DNA of 28,055 nt, from contig CAZWEI010000009.1 of NCBI GenBank assembly GCA_964632135.1, positions 1 to 28,055 of the forward strand, given 5' to 3'. How positions within the stretch are numbered: position 1 is the first letter of the stretch; each line of letters opens with the position of its first letter. Origin of the DNA: JBFMAP01 sp964632135. Its GTDB lineage: Archaea; Micrarchaeota; Micrarchaeia; Burarchaeales; JBFMAP01. The position numbers and the translations under genes are program-made. Positions 22,316 through 28,055 of this stretch are shown here, one piece after another. The notes beneath the pieces are model-generated. The model saw only the letters and a list, made by a program, of their open reading frames with translations, was not told the origin of the DNA and made no database searches.

Positions 22316-22546
22316 CTAAACCGAAAAACTGGTGAATACTGGTTCTGGTTTTCTTGCGAGTTTAGAGTCGCGTATCTCCTCGAGATACAAATCCACGGCT
22401 TCCCTGATGTTCTTGAGCGCTTCCGTATAGGTTTTTCCTTGGCTCGCGACTCCGAGTTCAGGGCAGTACGACACGTAGGCGACCTCGCCCTTTGTTATGA
22501 CTGCCGTGAACTTTCTTTTTCTTTTATGGGTTAGCCTTTTTTTCAT
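22316..22546 (-). CDS. hicB: HicB-family antitoxin
   Basis: The 76-residue protein begins KKRLTHKRKRKFTAVITKGEVAYVSYCPELGVASQGKTYTEALKNIREAVDLYLEEI. This is the partial RNase H-like fold of HicB, with the conserved CPELG(V)xSQGxTxxEAxxNIxEA pattern. The start is the ATG at 22546, preceded by GGATGAGA; the longer frame to 22606 overlaps the upstream gene. There is no DNA-binding domain at the C-terminus, so autoregulation would need another protein. The order here is antitoxin first and toxin second, unlike the common hicA-hicB order. A SecB-like candidate gene ends four bases before the start. Confidence 0.9.
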   Translation of the reverse strand: MKKRLTHKRKRKFTAVITKGEVAYVSYCPELGVASQGKTYTEALKNIREAVDLYLEEIRDSKLARKPEPVFTSFSV

Positions 22547-22550
22547 AATC

Positions 22551-23015
22551 TCATCCTGCCTTAGTGCTGCCGCCCTGCGGCGCGCGCGGCGGCTTTGCGA
22601 GTTCAATTCTCGGCGGCATTATCGGCGGCGAAAGATTCAGCGGGCGGACAACAAGAATTCCGTTCGTCCCGCACGTGTAGTTTATGCTGTTGAGAACCAT
22701 CTCAGCAAATGCTTCAGGAAGTTTTCTCTGCCCCTTCTCCTTTTCCCTGTCCTTTCCCTCCTTCCCCTTCTCCTCCTTTGGCCAACTTTTCGCGATTTCG
22801 GCAGCAGTTTTCGCGTCTTCTGTCGCGTAAAGAACGCCGCCTATCTTGAGATAGCCCACGCCGTCCTCGTAATTCGCAACGTACGTGTAGTTTATCTCGA
22901 CGTCGTTCCCCTTAACTACGACGGAGTCGAGGTTTATGTTCACGTTTAGCCCGCTCACAACATCGTCCTTTTCTCTCTTCGCCTCGACTGATATCAGTTT
23001 GCCCCCGGTTATCAT
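22551..23015 (-). CDS. Candidate SecB-like chaperone (unassigned archaeal protein)
   Basis: This 154-residue protein has strands resembling the SecB core (NVNINLDSVVVKGNDVEINYTYVANYEDGVGYLKIGGVLYA), a charged Lys/Glu linker, and a late helix EMVLNSINYTCGTNGIL. The helix is followed by LNLSPPIMPPRIEL, which resembles the helix and LxxPPINF tail of SecB. The match was judged by eye and needs a profile search. SecB proteins are export chaperones, and solitary relatives control some toxin-antitoxin pairs. The ATG at 23015 follows GGAGGT; a TTG at 23042 is an alternative. It is the first gene of a unit with hicB and hicA, with only four bases before hicB. The Pro-rich tail (APQGGSTKAG) is disordered. 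The fold assignment is tentative. Confidence 0.62.
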   Translation of the reverse strand: MITGGKLISVEAKREKDDVVSGLNVNINLDSVVVKGNDVEINYTYVANYEDGVGYLKIGGVLYATEDAKTAAEIAKSWPKEEKGKEGKDREKEKGQRKLPEAFAEMVLNSINYTCGTNGILVVRPLNLSPPIMPPRIELAKPPRAPQGGSTKAG

Positions 23016-23056
23016 TCCATCAACCTCCAATCCAGCAATCAAAACAGAACCATCAT

Positions 23057-23731
23057 TTATATGTCCTTCTCAGCGCCCACGCGCATGATTATCGGCTTCA
23101 CGCGCGTGCCCACGTCCTTTGCGAACTCCTCGGGACTCTGCTTAATTCTCTCGTAAGTGTCGTAGTGCATGGGTATCGCGAACCTCGTCTGGAGCTCGCG
23201 GCACGCCTTCTGCGCGCCCATAGGGTCCATCGTGTAAACGCCTCCTATCGGAATGAGCGAGTAATCCGCCTTTATGTCCATCATCCCGCTGAACTCGTAC
23301 GTGTCGCCAGCGTGGTAGATGCTCTTGCCACCGCGCTTTATGACGTAGCCGACCGGATACGCGGACTGCGGGTGCATCGCGTTCACTACTTCGACATCAA
23401 CATTTTTTACGGTGAACGAGTCGCCCACGCGCACGTCGACCTTGAACCTGTCGCTTATCGCGAGCATCGAGAGCGCCGGCTTCGGCGCGACGACGGTCGC
23501 GTACGTGCGCTCGACAATCTCCTTGATCGTCTCCTTCTCGCAGTGGGTGGGGTGCTCGTGCGTGACGAATATCAAATCCGCGTTCTTTATCTCGCTCGCC
23601 CTCATAGCTGGCGGGATAAGGCGCGGGCAGTTCTTTATGTAGCCTTCTGAGAAAAACGGGTCCACGTATATGACGCTGTCCTCGAGCCCGAGCTCGAAAC
23701 TCGAGTGCCCGAGATATCGGATATAACTCAT
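23057..23731 (-). CDS. UPF0173/UlaG-like metallo-beta-lactamase-fold protein with altered metal motif
   Basis: The 225-residue protein is a relative of the lipoprotein-like hydrolase at 4366-5121. It shares YIRYLGHSSFEL near the start, YHAGDTYEF, LIPIGGVYTMDP and IPMHYDTY. The first metal motif is HEHPTH (58-63), with Thr62 where the family has Asp. That Asp is a ligand for the second metal, so activity may differ. No signal peptide is present. The ATG at 23731 follows GAGGCGA and gives the standard length; an earlier in-frame start at 23773 is unlikely. A TATA-like GATTTAAATTG lies about 40 bases upstream. It lies upstream of the SecB-like candidate and may be cotranscribed with it. Confidence 0.85.
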   Translation of the reverse strand: MSYIRYLGHSSFELGLEDSVIYVDPFFSEGYIKNCPRLIPPAMRASEIKNADLIFVTHEHPTHCEKETIKEIVERTYATVVAPKPALSMLAISDRFKVDVRVGDSFTVKNVDVEVVNAMHPQSAYPVGYVIKRGGKSIYHAGDTYEFSGMMDIKADYSLIPIGGVYTMDPMGAQKACRELQTRFAIPMHYDTYERIKQSPEEFAKDVGTRVKPIIMRVGAEKDI

Positions 23732-23813
23732 TTTATCGCCTCTATAACCCGGTATTCTATGCAAATCCAGCAATTTAAATCTATCCTTATCGTCTGAACT
23801 CGGGAAACCATCA

Positions 23814-23822
23814 TTTTAAATA
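23814..23822 (+). promoter_or_regulatory. TATA box for the membrane protein-pheST operon
   Basis: TTTTAAATA lies 22-30 bases before the ATG at 23844, the spacing expected for a leaderless archaeal transcript. No other promoter is visible before pheS or pheT, so all three genes may depend on it. Confidence 0.5.
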
Positions 23823-23843
23823 ATTATTTCGCGTAATTACTCC

Positions 23844-24647
23844 ATGCGAACGCGTTCGGGAATTGTTTCTCCAGTCCTTTTTCTCGTAGTGGTGATGCTC
23901 GCGCAGGTAGCGCACGCTTCGTTCGACCTGTCCTCCTTCTCAGTTACGATAGACGTTTACAAGGACGGGCGCGCGCACGTCACGGAGGTTTTCAACATTT
24001 TCCTTACCAATTCAGAGACCGCCGACACCTACGAGCGCGCGAAGGGCGCGATAAACCTCACGGTCGAGAGCTGGAGGGCGCAGACGAACCTCCAGGCGCT
24101 CCGCTACTACGTCTCGAATGTTGACGCCAATTCGGTGCTCGTCAAGCCGCAGAGAGTCGCGCCCCCGAACCCGATAACAGGCGCGCGCGACACATCAATA
24201 ATTGTCGAGTACGACACGATCACGCCCCTTTTCAACACGACGCAGACAAAGCCGAGAACTACGCACTATGAGCTTGACAGGAGCGCGATAGTGTTCGAGT
24301 CCTCTGCGAGCGGCGAGATAATAATACCCGAGAAGAGCAACCTGACGATAAGAATACCGAAGGCAACGCTCCTCGCGCTCAGCCCGCCGCCGGACATACC
24401 CGGCGAGGTCAGCCTGCCAAACAACGACCAGAAGGTTTTCACATGGCTCGGCAGGAGCACGCTCACGAAGTTCAGCGTCGTGTTCGAGACAGAGGAGACG
24501 CTCGAGAGCGAGGTAATCGGGTTTTTCCAGAACACCCAGGCAAAATTCCTGGAATTTCTCACCTCGCTCTGGGGAGTCCTTCTGGTGCTGGTCGCCCTGA
24601 TCGCGCTCGCGGCCTGGCTTTCCGCGAAACTCAGAAGGCAGGGATGA
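23844..24647 (+). CDS. Secreted, C-terminally membrane-anchored beta protein
   Basis: The 267-residue protein starts with a signal peptide (SPVLFLVVVMLAQVAHA), then a beta-rich domain beginning FSVTIDVYKDGRAHVTEVFNIFLTN. The end has a membrane helix (LWGVLLVLVALIALAAWL) with a short basic tail, so the body lies outside the cell. The pattern of a vxxDGxxxVxE strand recalls DUF2207-like and other archaeal surface proteins. No enzyme motif is visible. The transcript is probably leaderless. The pheS ATG begins one base after its stop codon. This close link to a housekeeping synthetase is unexpected and may only reflect compact gene packing. Confidence 0.75.
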   Translation: MRTRSGIVSPVLFLVVVMLAQVAHASFDLSSFSVTIDVYKDGRAHVTEVFNIFLTNSETADTYERAKGAINLTVESWRAQTNLQALRYYVSNVDANSVLVKPQRVAPPNPITGARDTSIIVEYDTITPLFNTTQTKPRTTHYELDRSAIVFESSASGEIIIPEKSNLTIRIPKATLLALSPPPDIPGEVSLPNNDQKVFTWLGRSTLTKFSVVFETEETLESEVIGFFQNTQAKFLEFLTSLWGVLLVLVALIALAAWLSAKLRRQG

Positions 24648-24648
24648 G

Positions 24649-26121
24649 ATGCTCCACCAATACGAGAAACTCGTTCTACTCGCGCTAAAAGACCAACGCG
24701 CGTTCACCGTTGATGAGATAGCAGCGCACACGAAACTGAACAAGGATTCTGTTATGCGCGCGTGCTACTGGCTGAAAGAGAAAGGCGCGGTTGAGATTCA
24801 CGAGAAAACGGAGGAGGGGTACGCGCTCACGGATGAGGGAACGCACTTTCTTAAAAACAAATTTCCCGAGCAGCGGGTCGTAGAAAAGGCGAAACACGCG
24901 CCCATTCCGCTGAGCGATTTGAACGAGGAGGAGGCGCGTGTAGGGCTTCCCTGGGCAGTGAAGAACAGATGGGTCTCGTTCATTCAGAAAGATGGGAAGA
25001 AATTCATCGCGATAACTGATGAGGGAAAAAAGGCGCCCGCGCACGAATACGCGCTCGAGCGCGCGCTCAGCAGCATAGCAGACAAAAATACCGCGCACGC
25101 GGACGCCGGTCCACTAACCGAACTGCTCAAGCGCGGCAGCGTAATGAAAACCGAAGCGAAGGAAATTACAGTAACGCTAGTTGAGAAAGGGAGGAAACTT
25201 CTCGCGGATGCAGGCGCGCGAGAGGAAATAAACGTCCTCACGAAGGAGATGCTCACGAGCGGAAAATGGAAGGAGGCGAGCCTGCGCCAGTACGACATAG
25301 ACGCGCCCGTCGAAAAGGCCGCGCCCGGGAAACTGCACCCGCTGCGCGCGCTCATGAACCGCATAAGCGACATTTTCAGCGAGATGGGGTTCGAGGAGAT
25401 GGGCGCGGGTTTCGTGGAGTCCTCATTCTGGAACTTCGACGCGCTCTTCCAGCCCCAGGACCATCCCGCGCGCGAGCTCGCTGACACTTTCTACCTGCGC
25501 GCGCCTGAAAGGATGCCGCTTCCGAACAAGAAGATAGTGGAGGACGTGAGGCGCGCGCACGAGAACGGATGGAAATACGAATGGTCAGAGAAAATCGCGG
25601 AGCAGCCAGTGCTCAGAACGCACACGACCGCGGTTTCGGCGCGCTATCTCGCTGACATACGCGAGGGGAAGAGAAAATCACCATCGAAATTCTTCTGCGT
25701 GGGGCGGGTTTTCAGAAACGAGGCGACCGATTTCAAGCATCTCGCGGAATTTTATCAGGTTGAAGGAATCGTAGTCTGGGAGAAGGCCACGTTCGCGGAT
25801 CTGCTCGGATGCCTGAAGGAGTTCTACAGGAAGCTTGGTTTCGAGAAGATAAAATTCCGCCCGAGTTATTTCCCGTACACCGAGCCGAGCGTTGAGGTTC
25901 TCGTTTATTTCGAGGAGAAAAAGCAGTGGCTCGAGTTGGGCGGCGCCGGGGTGTTCAGGCCTGAGGTGTGCCTTCCGCTCTGGGGCAAATATCCGGTTCT
26001 CGCGTGGGGGCTGAGCCTCGAGCGCCCCGCGATGATGCTCATGGGGCTTGGCGACATACGGACATTTTACAAGAATAACATAAGTTGGCTGAGGGGCGCG
26101 CAGGTGGGAAGATGGCGGTAG
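24649..26121 (+). CDS. pheS: Phenylalanyl-tRNA synthetase alpha subunit
   Basis: The 490-residue PheS has the archaeal/eukaryotic layout. N-terminal winged-helix domains (KDQRAFTVDEIAAHTKLNKDSVMRAC, then further helical repeats to about residue 200) precede the class II core. Motif 2 (FCVGRVFRNEATDFKHLAEFYQVEG) and motif 3 (GGAGVFRPEVCLPLWG with GLSLERPAM) are complete, and the RTHTT loop is present. It binds ATP and phenylalanine and charges tRNA-Phe as an (alpha-beta)2 enzyme with PheT. The ATG at 24649 follows GGGATGAG and lies one base after the upstream stop. pheT overlaps its end by ten bases. Confidence 0.95.
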   Translation: MLHQYEKLVLLALKDQRAFTVDEIAAHTKLNKDSVMRACYWLKEKGAVEIHEKTEEGYALTDEGTHFLKNKFPEQRVVEKAKHAPIPLSDLNEEEARVGLPWAVKNRWVSFIQKDGKKFIAITDEGKKAPAHEYALERALSSIADKNTAHADAGPLTELLKRGSVMKTEAKEITVTLVEKGRKLLADAGAREEINVLTKEMLTSGKWKEASLRQYDIDAPVEKAAPGKLHPLRALMNRISDIFSEMGFEEMGAGFVESSFWNFDALFQPQDHPARELADTFYLRAPERMPLPNKKIVEDVRRAHENGWKYEWSEKIAEQPVLRTHTTAVSARYLADIREGKRKSPSKFFCVGRVFRNEATDFKHLAEFYQVEGIVVWEKATFADLLGCLKEFYRKLGFEKIKFRPSYFPYTEPSVEVLVYFEEKKQWLELGGAGVFRPEVCLPLWGKYPVLAWGLSLERPAMMLMGLGDIRTFYKNNISWLRGAQVGRWR

Positions 26122-27719
26122 TCGAGTTTGATTATAACGAACTGTACGGGTTCGCGGGCAAAAAAATTGCGCGCGAGGAGCTCGGCGCAGCGCTCTCGAT
26201 GCTCGGAATGCCGGTGGAGGAAACCAAGGACGACACGTTTTTCGTCGAGTTGACCCCGAACCGCGTGGACCTGCTTAGTGTTGAAGGAATGGGCCGCGCG
26301 CTTTCCTCGTTTCTGGGCGTGAAGGCCGGACTGCGCGAGTATTCGGCGCGACCGTCAGGAGTTGAGCTGTTCGTTGATCGTAGTGTGGAGGAGGTAAGAC
26401 CGTTCATAGCGGGCGCGGTCATCAAAAATTTGAAAATCGACGAGAAAACGATAACATCTCTCATGCAGGTCCAGGAGAAAATCCACGACACGTTCGGGAG
26501 GAAGAGGAAGAAAATAGCCATCGGGGTGCACAACCTCGACGTCCTCGCCCCGCCATTCTATTACAAGGCGGTGAAGCCGCGCGGGATAAAATTCGTCCCG
26601 CTTGACATGAGGAAGGAGATGGATCTGGATGAAATACTGCGCGCGCACCCGAAGGGAATCGATTACGCGCACATCCTCAAAGGGCATTCCCGCTACCCGA
26701 TAATCGTCGACTCGAAAGACAACGTGCTCTCGTTCCCGCCCATCATAAACGGAGAACTCACTCGCGTAACAGAAAAAACGTGCAGCCTCTTCATCGATAT
26801 GACCGGCACACATATCGAATCATTAGGCTATGCTCTGAACGTCCTATGCACCTCGCTCGCGGACAGGGGCGGGGAGATCTTCTCCGTGAAAATCGGCGGA
26901 AAGGCGTTTCCGGACTTGAAAACAAAAACAATGAAAACAAGCCTCGCGCGGATGAACTCGCTCCTTGGCTCCCAATTCTCACTTGCAGAGGCGAAAAAAC
27001 TTCTCGAGAGAATGGGCTTTGGAGTTGACGCGCACGGCGACGAGCTTGTTGTAAGCGTTCCCTGCTACCGCGTGGATGTGTTCCACGAGGTCGATATTTT
27101 CGAGGATGCGGCAATCGCATTCGACTACAATAAGTTCGAGCCAACGCTTCCCAACTTCTTCAGTATAGGGAGAAAAATGGACGATGGAGGCGTACGGATG
27201 GCGATGGTCGGGCTCGGCTTCGTCGAGGCGATGTGCTGGACCCTCACGAACAACAAGACAAACTTCGACGATATGCTCGCTGCGCAGCATCAATGCGCTG
27301 AAATCTCCAACCCGCTCACGCAGGATTTCACAATCGTAAGAACGTGGCTGCTTCCCTCCCTCCTCAGCGCGCTCCGCGAGAACCGCCACGAGAAGATGCC
27401 CCAGCGTCTGTTCGAGTTCGGCGAGGCGGTCCTTCTTGAAAAGGGGCAGTCCAGGCAGGTGAAAAAACTGTGTGCGGTCTCGACGCACGCGAACGCCACG
27501 TTCAGCGAGATGAAATCCGTGGCCGAGGCACTCCTGCACGAGCTCGGGGCGAAGTGCGAATTGAAAGGCGCGTCCCATCCCTCTTTCATAAAGGGCCGCG
27601 CAGCGGGCATAAGCAAGGGGGGAAAGCAGATTGGAATTCTCGGCGAGGTTCATCCGCAGGTGATCAGGAATTTCGAGCTCGAGCAGCCTGTCGCGGCGTT
27701 TGAGATTGAAATCGAATAA
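26112..27719 (+). CDS. pheT: Phenylalanyl-tRNA synthetase beta subunit
   Basis: The 535-residue PheT is of the compact archaeal type: no N-terminal tRNA-binding EMAP-like domain and no C-terminal anticodon-binding domain as in bacteria. It begins AVVEFDYNELYGFAGKKI and contains the FFVELTPNRVDLLSVEGMGRAL segment (B5-like DNA-binding fold region), the B3/B4 editing module with SFPPIINGELTRVTE, and the catalytic-like C-terminal core ending in GILGEVHPQVIRNFEL. The ATG at 26112 follows AGGTGGG; the in-frame start at 26085 lies inside pheS and is rejected. It ends five bases before the convergent rfcL stop. Confidence 0.95.
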   Translation: MAVVEFDYNELYGFAGKKIAREELGAALSMLGMPVEETKDDTFFVELTPNRVDLLSVEGMGRALSSFLGVKAGLREYSARPSGVELFVDRSVEEVRPFIAGAVIKNLKIDEKTITSLMQVQEKIHDTFGRKRKKIAIGVHNLDVLAPPFYYKAVKPRGIKFVPLDMRKEMDLDEILRAHPKGIDYAHILKGHSRYPIIVDSKDNVLSFPPIINGELTRVTEKTCSLFIDMTGTHIESLGYALNVLCTSLADRGGEIFSVKIGGKAFPDLKTKTMKTSLARMNSLLGSQFSLAEAKKLLERMGFGVDAHGDELVVSVPCYRVDVFHEVDIFEDAAIAFDYNKFEPTLPNFFSIGRKMDDGGVRMAMVGLGFVEAMCWTLTNNKTNFDDMLAAQHQCAEISNPLTQDFTIVRTWLLPSLLSALRENRHEKMPQRLFEFGEAVLLEKGQSRQVKKLCAVSTHANATFSEMKSVAEALLHELGAKCELKGASHPSFIKGRAAGISKGGKQIGILGEVHPQVIRNFELEQPVAAFEIEIE

Positions 27720-27724
27720 TCATC

Positions 27725-28055
27725 TCATTTTTTGCGCATACGTTTTTTCTTCTCCTTCCCCGCTTTTCCAAAAAGAAACTCCACATCCTCGTCTTCAAAG
27801 CCGAAATAAGCCTGCGCCGCGCGCGCCTCCTCCTCTCCCGCGTATAGCATTTTAATCAGCGGAAAATACGCGCGCGCCTCCCTCCAGGAGCAGTGCAGTT
27901 CCTTCCCCAGTTTCAGCCCGGCGCGCTTCTCGAGCGCCCTCTCGCTCTTTGACGCGCTCAGCGCCTTCACGATTTTCGGAAACGCGTATTTCGTGAACTT
28001 GTGGTATTTCTCCTCCTTCGCGAGCGCCACCCCCGCCGTCATCAAGTCGTTCGAA
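27725..28055 (-). CDS. rfcL: Replication factor C large subunit, C-terminal part (5' end outside window)
   Basis: The frame is open from the window edge at 28055 to TGA at 27725-27727, giving about 110 residues. The segments KIVKALSASKSERALEKRAG, KELHCSWREARAYFPLIKMLYAG and AAQAYFGFEDEDVEFLFG match the C-terminal helical domain of archaeal RFC large subunits. The Lys/Arg-rich end KAGKEKKKRMRKK resembles the basic tail and PCNA-binding region of such proteins. RfcL forms the clamp loader with RfcS. The AAA+ part would lie outside this window, so the ATPase motifs cannot be checked. Identification rests on this domain alone. Confidence 0.75.
   Translation of the reverse strand, partial: SNDLMTAGVALAKEEKYHKFTKYAFPKIVKALSASKSERALEKRAGLKLGKELHCSWREARAYFPLIKMLYAGEEEARAAQAYFGFEDEDVEFLFGKAGKEKKKRMRKK

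Noticed and set aside
1..28055. tRNA or rRNA genes
   Set aside because: No GGTTCRAATCC-type T-arm within a cloverleaf spacing and no ribosomal RNA segment was found on either strand.

Overview
The window reads as archaeal chromosome. The evidence is the split PheS/PheT pair of archaeal type, the C-terminus of a replication factor C large subunit, class III (KGQxxxEY) prepilin signal peptides with a GspE/FlaI-type ATPase and TadC/FlaJ-like platform proteins, TATA boxes placed 20-30 bases before leaderless starts, and GGTGA-type ribosome binding sites. Base composition is GC-rich, with many GCGCGC words. The Cys-rich surface proteins (CGDGxCENGE), several pilin-like proteins and unfamiliar small genes suggest an uncultivated, possibly DPANN-type lineage. 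That placement is an inference.

Layout. 1-3687: two secreted surface proteins, one a large multi-Ig protein cut by the window edge and one a Cys-rich, Gly-rich protein with a C-terminal membrane anchor. 3772-5121: an unknown helical protein, then a lipoprotein-like UPF0173 metallo-beta-lactamase-fold hydrolase on the minus strand. 5181-9282: a seven-gene plus-strand signalling operon holding a KaiC-like domain fused to a small GTPase, a Roadblock/LC7 protein, a degenerate KaiC-like protein, a second nucleotide-identical copy of the Roadblock gene, a 77-residue protein, a divergent Roadblock protein and an apparently active KaiC-like ATPase. 9290-10535: a tnpB-only IS200/IS605-type element. 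10570-13453 (plus) and 13468-17584 (minus): two convergent halves of a type IV pilus locus, with pilins and pilin-like proteins on one side and ATPase, two platform proteins and a canonical pilin on the other. An unusual multi-hairpin element lies between the first two pilin genes. 17681-21040 (minus): TldD, an M42 aminopeptidase and an AT-rich polytopic membrane protein. 21141-22016: RNase Z. 22017-23731 (minus): UPF0173 hydrolase, SecB-like candidate, HicB and HicA. 23844-27719: a membrane-anchored protein, PheS and PheT. 27725-end (minus): the C-terminal part of RfcL.

The most interesting system is the KaiC-GTPase-Roadblock operon. Roadblock proteins partner small GTPases in bacterial MglA/MglB and in Streptomyces conservons, and MglA/MglB control type IV pili. 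Here such a module sits next to a pilus locus, separated only by a tnpB element. A working model is that GTPase state, tuned by Roadblock dimers and by an ATP-driven KaiC-like protein, controls pilus assembly or placement. Co-location supports this but does not prove it. A second candidate system is SecB-like - HicB - HicA, which would be an archaeal toxin-antitoxin-chaperone cassette if the SecB assignment holds. A third is the hairpin cluster at 11003-11217, enclosed by a perfect 12-base inverted repeat whose right arm touches the ribosome binding site of a pilin gene.
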